A DNA stretch of 64,000 bases, taken from contig AP025065.1 in NCBI GenBank assembly GCA_036186865.1, forward strand, positions 3,875,264-3,939,263, given 5' to 3'. Below, one piece after another: positions 22,860-34,027 of the stretch (the first letter of the stretch is position 1; each line of letters begins with the position of its first letter). The translations under genes were made by a program, and so were the position numbers. Origin of the DNA: Eustoma russellianum. Its lineage: Eukaryota; Streptophyta; Magnoliopsida; Gentianales; Gentianaceae. Below the pieces are notes generated by a model, which made no database searches, had not been told where the DNA came from, and saw only the letters and a list, made by a program, of their open reading frames with translations.

Positions 22860-22862
22860 AAG

Positions 22863-22880
22863 AACCATTAAAGTGGTATT
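22863..22880. repeat. Target-site duplication, left copy (18 bp)
   Basis: AACCATTAAAGTGGTATT, identical to 24898-24915. It flanks the ORF1-only element. Confidence 0.92.
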
Positions 22881-24897
22881 ATACGAAAACTGGAGGCGTC
22901 AACTCTCTCTGGCGAAAACCGGCGGTTGGCGTAAGCCACCGCCGCCGTCAACGCATCTACGATTCCCATCAATTTGCATCTGCATCTTTGTTAATACATT
23001 GCGCTCTACTGCTGTTTTTCCACTCGATCGCATGGAAAGATTGTAGCTTTTCCATTATTCCTCATCGAATCCTCCTGCAACAGCGATTCAGACGGGATCC
23101 GTTGCATCTCATTTCGACGGGGTCACCGCTGCCGCCATTCCCTAACGCTTTGCTGGCTCTCATCGAAACTTACCGCAGCCGATATTGCGATTCAGCGCAA
23201 TGGCTACTGCACCTACATTTGCCGCAGTAGTGGCCGGATCGGCCGCTCCACCGATCACCATCTCACCGAAGACAGCGACTCGTTACAAAGGTATTCCAAT
23301 GATATCTTTCTTTGATTCGGAAATTGATGCGCTTGCTGCTCCTTTTCGGTATTCTCTAGTTGGTACTTTTTGGTATGGTCGTCCCCCATTAAAGGTCATA
23401 CGTGCAGTCTTTGAGAAGATTGGGTTTCATCACGACCTTCGGATTACTCTTATTGATCAAACACATATTTTGATGAATTTTAACAATGAGGCGGATTATT
23501 TGCGATGTTTTTATCGCCAATCTTGGCAAATTTCTGGTTGCCACATGAGGGTTACGAAGTGGACTGTTGATTTTGATCCATCCTCCGATGTCCCCATAGT
23601 GCCGGTTTGGGTTGCCCTCCCTACACTGCCGATACACCTTCATCAGCAGGAAGCTTTATTTGAAATCGTTCGTTCCATTGGTTTACCAATCAAGCTAGAC
23701 GTGGCTACCTCCAAGGGCCTGCGTCCGTCAGTAGCTCGGGTGTGTGTAGAGATTGATATATCTCAAGATTTGCCTAAAAAAATATATCTACAAGCCAAAG
23801 GTCGTTTAATCTTGCAGCCCATTGTTTATGAAGATTTACATTTATTCTGCACTGACTGCCGCAGACTGGGACATGCACTCGCTGATTGCTCATCCACAGG
23901 AGAATCGAGTATTCCACCACCACCTCCTCCGCCTCCCCCCGTTCGTCAGCCCAAAACGCGGTGGACCCCTGTTAAACGTCCCTCAGCCGCAAATCCTTCA
24001 GCACATGAGGGAATCGTTGATGTTGAAGACCCTAAGGACCTCCCCACAAATATCGAAAGACTTATGGCTCAAAGTGCATAGCCACCTTTATCGACAGTTG
24101 ATCCATCACACGTTCCAGCCGTTCTGGATGAAGCATCTGATACCACGCAACACCCTGCGCCTACTGCTGATCCATCTATATCGCAGATTTTCTCTAGGCT
24201 GACTGCAGATTTATGTCCGGTACTGGTAGTGCCGCCTACATTGGAGTTTCAAAAGCAACAGGATCAGCAGCACATAGATACAGCTACACTATCTCCGCCC
24301 TTGGAGATTTCAGACATGACCATACAGCATGCTCACGAGATGAACCCACCGTCTGAAGTGGCTCCGGAAGTCCAAATTCAATCCATTCAAGTTGAATTGC
24401 CAGTTCCACTAGCGATAATGCCAGCCATTGGCCAGCCTGCTTATGATCCCTTAATTGAACAATTCTATCAAGATCACTTTCGGGAAGAGGAAGAGGAAGT
24501 TGATTTGGCACTATGTTCGGACAATGAAGCTTCTCTCTCATATACTCGCCGTAAAGGGACTGAATATGATGATCTACGCGAGAGTTTGATCATTGCGGGC
24601 GATGATATGGATTGTTGCAGGACATCGACTGGAGACGGGACTCTCCTTGGTGGACTATCTCGGAAAAAGTGCAGATCTCGGAAGGATCTTCCACCACCTC
24701 CACCGTCCTCAATGGTTACTAGACGACGCAGTCATCGTTCTTTTGAAATATAGATAGACTAGCAGTCCCACGACTGATCATTTGATTTCTTTTTCTTTTA
24801 TTTTAGCTTGTAGTAACGGCTCCCTCGGCCATTAACGCGGGATATGATACATAAATAAAAGCCGGAAGGTGCATACTCCTTCCGTTTAATAAAAAAA
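22881..24897 (+). mobile_element. ORF1-only non-autonomous LINE with A tail and 18-bp TSD
   Basis: A 2.0-kb insertion bounded by identical 18-bp repeats and ending in a run of A (24891-24899) after TTTAATAAA. It contains a ~320-bp GC-richer 5' leader, one long ORF (23200-24753) and a ~140-bp 3' UTR. There is no endonuclease, RT or RNase H, and no trace of a truncated ORF2 after the ORF1 stop. A long TSD plus an A tail is the mark of LINE-type target-primed insertion, so the element must have used another LINE's enzymes. Mammalian HAL1 (ORF1-only L1 derivatives) is the nearest named parallel. Whether this is a proliferating family or one deletion product cannot be told from one copy. Confidence 0.85.
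23200..24753 (+). pseudogene. LINE-type ORF1 protein, one in-frame amber
   Basis: Starts at ATG 23200, inside a longer open frame. 517 codons in a single frame, interrupted only by TAG at 24079-24081 (about codon 294). Residues ~30-190 form a DUF4283-like RNA-binding core (PMISFFDSEIDAL, FWYGRPPLKVI, WTVDFDPSSDVPIVPVWVAL). A CX2CX4HX4C knuckle CTDCRRLGHALADC lies at ~217-230. A run of nine prolines follows, then an acidic C-terminal half (REEEEEVDLALC) and a basic tail (KKCRSRKDLPPPPPSSMVTR) like the end of the ORF1 at 16618-17947. Unlike that ORF1, the stop is TAG with no overlapping ORF2 start. A single lesion over 1.5 kb suggests a recent insertion or past constraint. Confidence 0.85.
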
Positions 24898-24915
24898 AAC
24901 CATTAAAGTGGTATT
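24898..24915. repeat. Target-site duplication, right copy (18 bp)
   Basis: Identical to 22863-22880; its first two bases merge with the A tail of the insertion. Confidence 0.92.
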
Positions 24916-26040
24916 TTACTTCTTCACGAACCTTCAAGCTCAATGCTCTCTTTATTGTTAGTATTTATTGCTTTTATTGTAATGGTGAAAATTTAATCAT
25001 GCATTTATTGCTTTTATGGTACAAAAATTTATAACCAGAGGAACTAAAGCTACTTGATATCTTGTTTGTGATTTGACCTACTTAAAACAAAATCCACATA
25101 TTCTTTCAAAACTTACTCGGTGTAAGTCATCAGGTGGGACTTCTTTGAAGTTGTGATGAGGCAAATAAAAATTCAGGTGTTCTAGTTTGTAGTTTACTCA
25201 GTATGATTGTTGTTGTTATTTTCTTGTTTGTAGTTGTTGTAGTAGGTTGGAGTTGAAACCTTCTTGAGGTTATTTATAAAGTTATTATTGAGAATCTATT
25301 TTAGTTGCAAAGTGGTAGTGGAGTAGAATCAAGAAGATCCAAATCAATCTAATTCCTCGTATAGTCATTGTCTTTTATCTTCTTCTTTGTGGTTGATTGG
25401 CTTGGAATTTCCATAGTTTGGCAATTATTTGAAAGAAGCGGAGAATTGCCAAAATATTCTCTTTGCCTCTTTCGAAGGTATTTGTCTAGGACCTAACTGA
25501 TGAGGTCCAAGGCCCTCATCAAGATGACATTGCACAAGGAGACACACATGACACATGCAAGGGTCCCTTGTAAAGGGGTCAAGCACAGAAAAATGTCCTT
25601 GACACAAGAAAGGTTGGCTTTGATATTGACACTTTCTTGTATAAGCATGTGCAAGATGAGCCTACACATTATAACACACGTTAGGTACTTATTATTGAGA
25701 ATGTGAACTAATTATCTTAGACATTTATAAATCTTAAACAAGAAGTAAGGGGTGGAGGAAGGGCAGGATAGTCACTTCACTTGGCACCTCGTGATTTCGT
25801 TTCCTTTTGATTGTTTGTCCTAGCTTAGGTCTAGGTTAGCTTAGAGAGTCTTTATTATTATATTTCGTATGCTTATGTTCGTGTTTGAGTGTCTTTGTAG
25901 GTGTTGGAGCTAAGGGCATCCATGTGACGACAAAACCCTAAAATTTAGGAGGCCATGTCCTGCGCACAACCAGCCATTTTGCACGCACAGCTCCGAAGAC
26001 AGATCCAAATGCGTCCTAACCACTTGGACGAGTTAAAATG
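24916..26040. other. Unassigned, probable LTR-like remnants
   Basis: No gene. Around 25305-25350 a phrase AGTGGTAGTGGAGTAGAATC resembles the 3' part of the Sirevirus A LTR (33838 onward), so an old LTR piece may be present. From about 25780 to 26000 the text (CCTAGCTTAGGT..., then CGCACAACCAGCCATTTTGC) resembles gypsy-type LTRs in style, but I cannot place boundaries. Confidence 0.3.
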
Positions 26041-26487
26041 AATATCTCAGCCTTTTATGGCTTCCGTATCACTCTTTCCATAAAAAGTTGGGATATTCAT
26101 TTTGGTTTTGAGGTAATCATCTTCTTGAGGTACATTTCTCCTAGCTTGTACACATGGTTGTGGCCAAGCATGCCATTATCAGCTTCCTCTTCATATAGCT
26201 CTAGGGTTAGGACGTCCTCTCTTTGCTCAAGGTATCTCATAGGAGCTTTTCCCCTGTCTCCTCATTCTCTCCCTCCTCCCCTACCTCCCATGGTTAAGGA
26301 ACCCATCGTCTCAACTTCTTCTGAGGTTTGGCTGTTGTTTGAGGGATGTTTCCGGCTAGGTATGGGGGTCGGAATCCTATTCTCCCATTCATTCATCCTA
26401 GTCTCCAATCTGGCCAGCATTTCTACTACCCTATCTAAGGACACTTCAACCTTTTTATCCTTAGCTAGGGTATTTGGTGAAGACATC
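26041..26487 (-). pseudogene. Possible Ty3/gypsy gag N-terminal fragment
   Basis: The minus strand from an ATG at about 26487 reads SSPNTLAKDKKVEVSLDRVV and then LARLETRMNEWENRIP, a predicted short coiled coil. After stops, DDYLKTKMNIPTFYGKSDTE appears near 26050-26100, similar to the I..F.GK.DPE phrase of gypsy gags. Nothing downstream (protease, RT) is present. Gypsy origin is an inference; it may be another element's leader. Confidence 0.35.
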
Positions 26488-26821
26488 CTTACAACCTCAA
26501 AATAGACACTAAACAAACAAAGAAAAAAAAAGACAGACAAGAAAAAAGAGATTAAGGTTAGGGTAAAAAGAAACCGAAATTTGTTCCTTGCCCTCTCTTG
26601 TATACGCTAACTCAAATATGTGTTTTTCCTTGGCCAATCTCGAGCTAGAAGCATCCAAGGTAGGCTGCCCAAGCAAGCTAACAGTTTCCAAGGTTCTCAA
26701 ACTTCAAACTCTTTAATATCCAATCAATATAGCCGATTTCAAGTAGTGCTAGTATAAAGCAAAGGATCAATGTTTACCACAATCGAACAAGTCAAATGAT
26801 CAATGTTTAGCACAAATATCC
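26488..26821. other. Unassigned, presumed 5' leader of the gag fragment
   Basis: No coding signal. It contains A-rich and AG-rich stretches (26510-26570) and two partly repeated phrases ATCAATGTTTA(C/G)CAC near 26768 and 26801. Confidence 0.3.
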
Positions 26822-26823
26822 TC

Positions 26824-27540
26824 CTACATGGCGGCACACCATTGAGGGTCCTTGACCGCTTGAGAATAAGATTGCAGCTCTGCAGTCAAAGTAATAGCAG
26901 CAAGGAAAGGCCGATGGGCTATAGGAAATCTATGAGTACTAAGATAATTACCGATAGAGTAGGGATTACCTAAGGAAACGGAGGGCGTGGTGGAGTCGGT
27001 CAAAGGGCTATACGATGCTGGATGAAGGGTATAGTTACCCAGTTTAGCGGGTGGTCGCTTGATACGGTGCCCGCGACCAAGAAGCGAGGCTGAGTCTGGG
27101 GTCATCGTAGGTGAAGCGCCTTTATCGATTGGCGGAGGAGTATCCAAAGTGTGAGGAGTCAAGTCATTTTGGACATTTATGGTAGGGTCATCGTTAGGGG
27201 AAGAAGGTGTAGGTAAGGGTTGTTGGGCTGAGAGATCAACAGCAGGCACAGTGGTTGAGGGAGAAGACGATGCATATGGGAAAGTACTTTCGATAAAGAT
27301 GATGTTGCGTGAGGTGAAGAAGACACGAGAGTCAAGGTCATATATGTTCCAACTTTTGGTGGCAGCAGGATAACCCACAAAGGTGCATCAGCGACTTCGA
27401 CTTTGAAACTTATCGCCATGATGTTGATCGTTATGCATATAGCAAAGGCTCCTAAAAACCTGAAGATCACAGTAAGAAGGAGGCTGGCCAAAGAGTTCTT
27501 CATGTGGTGTTTTGCAGCCAAGGAGAGGATTGGAAGTCCA
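26824..27540 (-). pseudogene. Element E integrase C-terminus and linker
   Basis: Around 27350-27440 the minus strand shows the Tyr-rich C-terminal block (G.PAATKSWNIYDLDSRVFF) and then a Pro/Ser/Thr-rich linker. ELQSYSQAVKDPQWCAAM follows, which in copia elements leads directly into RT. The sequence is cut there. Confidence 0.75.
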
Positions 27541-28190
27541 GTTAATTAGATAGGCCGCAGTCAAGACATATTCTCCCTATAAGAAGATAGGTAGACTTGC
27601 CTGAAACCGCAAGGCTCGAGCGACATTTAGAATGTGACGGTGTTTGCACTCACTCGGCTATTTTGCTGCAGTGTATGCCGAACGGATATTTGATGAAGTG
27701 CACCAAGTTCCAAGAAAAATTGCCACAGAGGAAGAAATTCAAAGCCATTATCGCTGCGGAAAGTTTTCATCTGTCGATTAAATTTAGTGCGAATCATGAA
27801 GAAAAATTGTCGTACCGCTGTAGGCACACGATCTTTTGTTTTTAACAAGTGTATCCATACTACACGTGAATGATCATCCACAAATGTGAGGAAGTAAGAA
27901 GAACCACAAGAGGCCTTTTCTCGATAAGGTCTCTATAAGTCAAAGTAAATCAAATCAAAACAACAATCTGCACTTTTATTAATGAAATGACATTTTTGTT
28001 TGTTTGGTCCGTAGACATACATCGTATGTAACTTTCGAATGTCTAATCAAAGGAGAAATTTTATTACAGAGCATAATCAACACATTATTGGTTGGATGGC
28101 CAAGACGGTTATGCCATAGAGCTGAGTCCGACAAAGCTGAGAGTGCATGGGTCTGAAAGGTTGGCGGCGGCCGCATCACGATAACACATC
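27541..28190 (-). pseudogene. Element E integrase core and pre-integrase finger
   Basis: LWHNRLGHPTNNVL with C..C downstream (28000-28130) is the HHCC finger. MDDHSRVVWIHLLKTKDRVP and KTFRSDNGFEFL (second catalytic Asp; Glu to Phe change beside it) follow, then HQISVRHTLQQNSRV, where the catalytic Glu block is altered or lost. Frames change near 27960 and 27620. Confidence 0.8.
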
Positions 28191-28349
28191 AGTCTTCTCA
28201 TCCACTCTAATCCAAATCCTGGTATTCCGGTCCTGTATCACGCAACTATCATTAGTAAACAGAGCTATATAATCCCCTTTGTGCAATAATTGAGAGACTG
28301 ATAATAGATTGCATGTCAAGTGTGACACAAAAAGCAATTATCAAGAACA

Positions 28350-28660
28350 AATATATCACTAAGATGAAACGCCCTTGCTTAAAGGACAACGTGTCAGTCC
28401 CATTAGGAAGCCAAACATTACACGGCTTTGTAGAAAAATGCAGTTGGGCAAAAGATATAAAACACCCATCATATGATGAGTAGCGCTGGATTCAACAATC
28501 AAAGAAGAGTCGGAGCACTTACCACTTAGACGTTCATTCTTACGAGCATTAAGTGCATGGAGTACCGCAGTGAGATCATCCACTGACAAGTCAGCCAAAG
28601 CTCCAGTCACTGCCTTGGCCGAGATTGCAAATGGCTTGGCACTCTTCATGTGAGCAGAGG
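28350..28660 (-). pseudogene. Element E protease region
   Basis: LIVESSATHHM at about 28480-28510 is the protease active-site block, with DSGA changed to ESSA, so the catalytic Asp is lost. It is preceded by the LSVDDLTAVLHALNARKNER segment usual before copia protease. Confidence 0.7.
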
Positions 28661-29660
28661 CAGCCGCCTTCTTGGACCAAGAAGCACCTCCGGGTATTGC
28701 TCTTTCGGGACGAAAAGGTCCCTTAGTGCGATCACTCCAACAATCTAGATAGCCGATGATTTGAAAGCAACCACTTACATCATGCCCCTTGCGATGACAA
28801 TGCGAGCATACTACGTCGTTTTTGCCGGTCCGACGCTCTCCCCTCTATCCCGTCTATCTCCAGCTGGTTTGGCCATCAGTGCTATGGCAAAGCCGGTTGG
28901 TTCACGTTGCTCCTCCATCAGCGCCGCTTTGCCTAGACTTTCTTCTTGCACCACCATGTGATAAGTACGATTTAAAGTTGGAAGAGGATCTTGGTTGAGA
29001 ATAGATGAACGTAGCACCCGATAGGAGCTATCTAAATCCATCAGAAATTGATGCACATGGTTGGCCTCCTTGCGTCGGGCAAGGACCTTGCGGAGATTGC
29101 ATGTGCACAGATTACACAAGCACATCGGAAGGTCATCATAGTCCTTCAATTTGTCCCACATCTTCTTCAATTTGCCATAGTAAACCATGACAGGACCGCT
29201 AGTCTTGTGTACAATTTGCGAGAGCTTTCTTTAATTGTTGAACGCGTGGAGCGTTTATTACAGCAAAACGCTGCTTGATTTCATCCCACAATTCCTTAGC
29301 CTCCCCCGTATAAGAAATTGAGATTGTAAACTTGGTTCTGCCGTGTTCAGAATCCAAGCAACGATAATAGATTTGACTGGCTCCCAGTCCGCTGCATCGA
29401 GTGAGTCACCGTCGGGTTGCTGAATGGAGCCGTCAAGAACGCCAAACTTTCGTCAAGCAAGGAGTGATCCTCTCACCGCCCGAGCCCATTCCTCCTAATT
29501 GGTTCTAGTCAACTGTACGAGAGTGATAAGTAATCTGGGATGGTCTCTGGAATGGAGATCATATGATGATATGATTTCTTGGATTGTGAGATCCGGTTGC
29601 CATGGCTCTAGTCGGCCGAATGGCTGATGTGAGTGGCGAAAAAGACCAGAGAAGAAAAGT
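28661..29660 (-). pseudogene. Element E gag
   Basis: YYGKLKKMWDKLKDYDDLP, CTCNLRKVLARRKEANHVHQ, FLMDLDSSYRVLRSSILNQD and PLPTLNRTYHMVVQEE are hallmark phrases of the UBN2-type copia gag (about 28900-29190). The zinc knuckle region near 28760-28810 is out of frame. The N-terminal part (29200-29600) has stops. Confidence 0.8.
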
Positions 29661-29670
29661 GGAAGATTAT

Positions 29671-29683
29671 GGCTCTAATACCA
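29671..29683 (-). promoter_or_regulatory. Element E primer-binding site
   Basis: The minus strand reads TGGTATTAGAGCC, one base different from the usual tRNA-Met complement, directly inside the LTR end. Confidence 0.82.
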
Positions 29684-29981
29684 TGTAAGAAATATTTTTG
29701 TCAATCGGAATCTGTCTTTCTTTTATTCATCACTTTAATTTATAATGGAACAAATCATGGATAACGCCTAAATTGTAGCTAAGCTATCTAATTACAAAGT
29801 CTATCAATACCTTTGCAAATCATTATACAAGGAAAGATAATCACATCAGTCTAAGACATCCTTTAACAAATCATTGTCAAATCTGCATATCTGCTCAGCT
29901 CAGTCCTTCAGCTCAGCTCAGACCAGTGTTGACCAACTTAAACCAGCCGTGGTCAGCTCAGCTGGTCAACTCAGCTTAACA
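29684..29981 (-). repeat. Element E 5' LTR
   Basis: Plus strand from TGTAAGAAAT to CTTAACA (about 298 bp). It contains repeated CAGCTCAG phrases near 29890-29975. The outer end is set by the TG/CA rule only, because no second LTR is available. Confidence 0.65.
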
Positions 29982-31481
29982 GATTGAAGCACGTGTCAAA
30001 ATGTGTTTGAGTTTGTTAAGCTTAGTTATTCCACATTTGTTAGATATAGTTAAGAGGCTTTGTAGCCCTTTAGCAGAAACTTTTTGAGTCATGACCAACC
30101 AGGATAACTCAGAGTTGGAGAGTACGTCATGAAACCTAGAATCCAAAACGATAAGCTTAAATATACGGATAAAGATGGTTTTGTTGAATAATTATTGTCC
30201 AACACATAGGGTTCACTACCATGTTAATTGGTTGCACATAACAACAAACTTCTTTTTAGTTGAAAGCTTTGTTAACATCCTTGACAGAGTCAGCATTTGT
30301 AATTTTAAGATTCTAATGTTCCGGCAATTCTGCATATTCCCTCGAGCAATCGATATTTACGTTTTTTTTTTATTTCAACAGGATTGAACCATCCAAAATC
30401 ATAAAGTATTTTCTAAACTGTACATACATGGGTAACAATATTAAAACCGAAGAAAGGAAGATTATGTACCCGTTCTTTAATGTTTTAGTAAAAAGAAACA
30501 TAAAGTAAAACAATAATAAAGAAAGTAGAGAGTTTGTAATCGTTTATCTACCTTAAAAATGTATCTTACATAGGGAAACAGTCCCCTTGTAATAAAATTC
30601 AAATCGATGAAGGAACAAAAGTCGTGAGAGGACTCTCTCTCATTTCCTGATAAGAGTAAGATAACCACTTAGTTTAGGATACACCTAGATAAGGAAGAAC
30701 ACAAAATATACTTTTAGTCTCTCAAGTTTTATTATTTTATAAAACATAATCACTATGTCCTAATATGTACAACCTCATCTAGGGCCATAAGGTTTAGGGC
30801 AGAACCTCACTTACTAAATTGAAGGACGGGCTATTGCTTTTAAGGTCATTGACCTAACCTCATTCAAACCTCTCAATGTACGAGACTACGAGCTCCTACA
30901 CTTTTCAAGGTCTGAGAGATGGTCTTAAATAAAAATTTGTCCATCCATTGTCAGGTTCATCCCCTTTGGAATATTTTGGTATCGGAAGCATCACTTTTTA
31001 CACGACAAAAAAACACGATCCAAGATAATTCTTTCTTCCATCTAAATATAATACAATCACTGAAAACTCCAAGTCAATTACCAAAACTAAATCTACAAAT
31101 TGTAAATAAAAAAAATTCACCTACTTAAACCAAATTAATGTAATTAGCAGAGACGAATATATATATATATAATTAAGTTAACACTCATTTTTAGGTATGA
31201 ACGATTACAGTTGCCTTATTTAGACTTGGTCAAACTTCACAGGTAATTTGTTACAAGTTGCGCGAATATGTTTCAGCAGGACAAAGCAACTATGTTTTTA
31301 TCATGTAATTAAGCGGATTGTGACATTTGACTAATTTGTAGGTATTTGCCTAAATTTAACTGACTCTGTTGATAACAATCATAGATAACTCTCCTTTCCA
31401 AGAAATATAACACAAATTCTTCAAACTAATTCAACCGGCTAACTTTAGTAGAGTTTCTTTCAGATCGTGAGTGGCACAATA
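29982..31481. other. Unassigned AT-rich DNA
   Basis: 1.5 kb with no gene, repeat or element that I recognise. There is a short (AT) run near 31147. The open frames are short and AT-driven. Confidence 0.45.
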
Positions 31482-32652
31482 TGTTAGGTCTCTTAGAACA
31501 CACTAGAGAGGGGTTGAATAGTGTGTTCACGAAATATGAATATTTTTTGGATGTTTTTTGTTTTTTAATGCATACCAATACTTGTGTGTGTTCTTGAAAT
31601 GAATAAATTTTGCGGAAGATAAAGAACACAATATGTATAGAGGTTCAAGTCAAAGTGACTCTACTCCTCTACCTTCTTGATTTTTCACAAGAAGGATTCT
31701 GAAAGGGACATTGTTATTTCTTCATGGGGAAACAACAATCACAACAAAATCCAAGTACAAAGAAAACTAGGACATTTGCCTAGACCACAACCAAGAAAGC
31801 CAACCCCTTGAAGTCTAGCCTCCAAAGAACTTCTTTGCTCCTCAAAGAATTATTGTAGGGAGTATAGTGCACCACCACACTATCAACTAACCCTCCAAGA
31901 TCTGGATTTCTTCAAACAAGAAGCACCTTTTCTTCTTGACTAACAATCTACACTTGGCCTCTCACAATATTCATTCAACAAGAAGAAGTCTCTTCTTCTT
32001 CTTTGCAACACATTCTCATAAATAAAGTAAAATATGCAATGATACAAATATTTTGAGAGCTTACACCTTGAGAGAAATTTGAGAGCTTGTTGGAAGAAAG
32101 TTGGAGATGATAGAGATGAAGCCCTTGTTTTTATCTACCTTCATTATTCCAGCCGTTTGATACCTTGCAGGAACCAATAATGGGCTTTGTCTCTTTGTGA
32201 TGACATGTCCTCATCTTTGGAGATCTTCTCTTGGATGGCTACAAGCTTCTTGAAGAAGCTTCTTCTTGAAAGCTCAAAGAGGAAAGATGATCTTCTCCAA
32301 GAGAGAGAATCTGTGAAACTTGCACTATCTGTGAAACTTGCACTAAAAGGGAGGGTGCAAATGTCAAATAAACATTAGAAAGTTCAGCATAAAACATTTG
32401 TAGCATAAGTCATATGAAGCGCCTAATGTGTTTTGTGAAGAGGCGTTCAATATGACATGGAGCGCCTTATGTGTTTTTAAACTGACATTCAATATGACAT
32501 TAGGTGCTTTAAGTGGGCAACAGAACTTGTTCGAAGTCACATGAAGTGCCTCATCTCAGCCTTCATACTTTTTCGAAGTAATTCTGACTTTTACCAAAAA
32601 GCAAGTTGATATCCGTGTCTATTTTGGGGGAGAAGTTTTTTTGACTATGTAT
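31482..32652 (-). mobile_element. Element B 3' LTR, part 1 (interrupted)
   Basis: Plus strand starts TGTTAGGTC with the inverted C-rich block and follows element D's LTR closely, including the GGGAGTATAGTGCACC block and AGCGCC motifs at 32415-32575. It is broken at 32652 by element A and resumes at 42403. Joined length is about 1.42 kb. Confidence 0.88.
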
Positions 32653-32867
32653 TGTTAGTTTATAAAATGTTTTGATGATACAAAAAGATGTTTTAAAAGG
32701 ACTAAGATAAAATTTCATATCTTTAGTTCGAAGAAAAAATGATGTAAACATGTGTGAGACGAAAAATCTCTCATGAATCTGATGAAGGTTACATCAGCCC
32801 CTCAAGAGATCCATGTGAAGCTTGGTAAAAATTTAAGCACTCAGATCCACGTCATACTCTCAACCAA

Positions 32868-33112
32868 GAGACGTAGATCGATTGACGTATATCTGAGAGA
32901 CGTCGATCTCTCAGTTAAGCATACGTCGATCGATCGACGTATAACTGAGAGACGTCGATCTCTCAGCTTCAGGTATGTCGATCGATCGACATACATCTGA
33001 GAGACGTCGATCTCTCAGCCTAATGACGCCGATCGATCGACGTCATTCTGAGAGACGTCGATCTCTCAGCTAGGCTGACATCGATCGATGTAGATCGATC
33101 GACGTCTCCAGA
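32868..33112. repeat. Alternating palindrome array in element A 5' LTR
   Basis: Two dyad-symmetric motifs alternate. P1 is CTGAGAGA-N6-TCTCTCAG (four copies). P2 is centred on CGATCGATCG with longer matching flanks, for example ACGTCGATCGATCGACGT. In successive P2 copies the flanks change on both arms together (ATACGTCG / CGACGTAT, then GTATGTCG / CGACATAC), keeping symmetry. The array is CpG- and GATC-rich, unlike its surroundings. It sits upstream of the TATA box. Confidence 0.9.
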
Positions 33113-33376
33113 GTTCAAAAATTTTCAAACGTTGGAACAAATACCAAGGGAGATCTATGATATTTTCTCTCTCCAATCTTGCTCAAATTTTTTGTGGACT
33201 TTAACCTAACATACTACATGCTTCCTTGACTATTTTAACCATGTCTAAGATTCTCTAGGGTGGCTATCCAAGTTCAAATCATTCCATTGGGTGGCTAAAG
33301 ACTATTTGGGCACTATATTGACATTTTTGAAGATGAAGACTTGGTGGTGAGCCTCAAAAACGTGGTCAACTTTGTC

Positions 33377-33383
33377 TATAAAT
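33377..33383 (+). promoter_or_regulatory. Candidate TATA box of element A
   Basis: TATAAAT about 270 bp after the palindrome array; the same site is at 41751-41757 in the 3' LTR. No transcript start can be seen from sequence. Confidence 0.55.
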
Positions 33384-34027
33384 GGAAGAGGATTGGATGA
33401 AGCAAATACACACTTTTAACATCATCTAGCTTCATTTTCCATTGTTGAATATTTCTCTCATACTTGTAAATTTGTTTAAAGCTTGTCTAGCTTTTCTTTG
33501 ATCTTCATTACTGTATATTGAGAGAAAGAGAGTTAAGCACAAGAGGAACCATAAATATTTGATCTCTTGCTTATGCTTAGACTTGTGAGAAAGTGTGAAC
33601 CTTACCATATCTCTTCAACCCATTGTGAGAAGTTCTTGAGAGAACTTTTGTTGAAGTTGTGAGAAAGCAAGAAGTTGTTCTTGCTAAGAGCTGTAGTTGC
33701 TGTATTTGCACAAGTGTGTTTTGTGCAAGAAGTTGTTGTTGTTGCTTACACTAAAGTGTTAGTGTAAGTATTGCTGTGGTTGTTCTTATTGTTCATAATA
33801 AGAAGAGTAGTTGTTGAAAATCCACTTTGGAAACAAAATGGTAGTGGAGTAGAATCATTTACGATTTGAACCAGTCTATATCCGGTGTACTCATTCATTA
33901 TTTCTCATCTCCAATTCTTGCTCTGATTTTGAATATCTTTTTGAGTTGAGACAAACGAGAAAATTCTGCAAAAGAACCAAACACTCTATTCACCCCCCCC
34001 TCTAGAGTGTATTTCGGACCTAACAAT

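Larger units (their letters stand above)
26822..29981 (-). mobile_element. Ty1/copia element E, 5' half only, minus strand
   Basis: The 5' LTR (29684-29981), primer-binding site, gag, protease, integrase and linker read in copia order on the minus strand. It stops near 26822, just where RT should start (last residues AVKDPQWCAAM). RT, RNase H and the 3' LTR are absent, so no target duplication can be tested. Stops and frameshifts lie throughout gag and protease. Confidence 0.82.
32653..34025 (+). repeat. Element A 5' LTR
   Basis: 1,373 bp. Contains the palindrome array (about 32868-33110), a TATA-like TATAAAT at 33377-33383, and the C-rich block CTATTCACCCCCCCC near the 3' end. The 39-bp shortfall against the 3' LTR lies in the palindrome array. 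Confidence 0.93.

Noticed and set aside
22551..22871. Open frame across the (TA)n tracts
   Set aside because: The Ile-Tyr repeats come from the microsatellite; the frame joins two unrelated LINE ends.
29982..31481. Hidden host gene in the AT-rich gap
   Set aside because: No open frame with recognisable residues, no splice pattern I could follow, no RNA-gene signature.
32868..33112. CRISPR-like regular repeats
   Set aside because: The units are palindromes without unique equal-length spacers, lie inside an LTR with TATA, PBS and gag following, and the DNA is plant nuclear. There are no cas genes.
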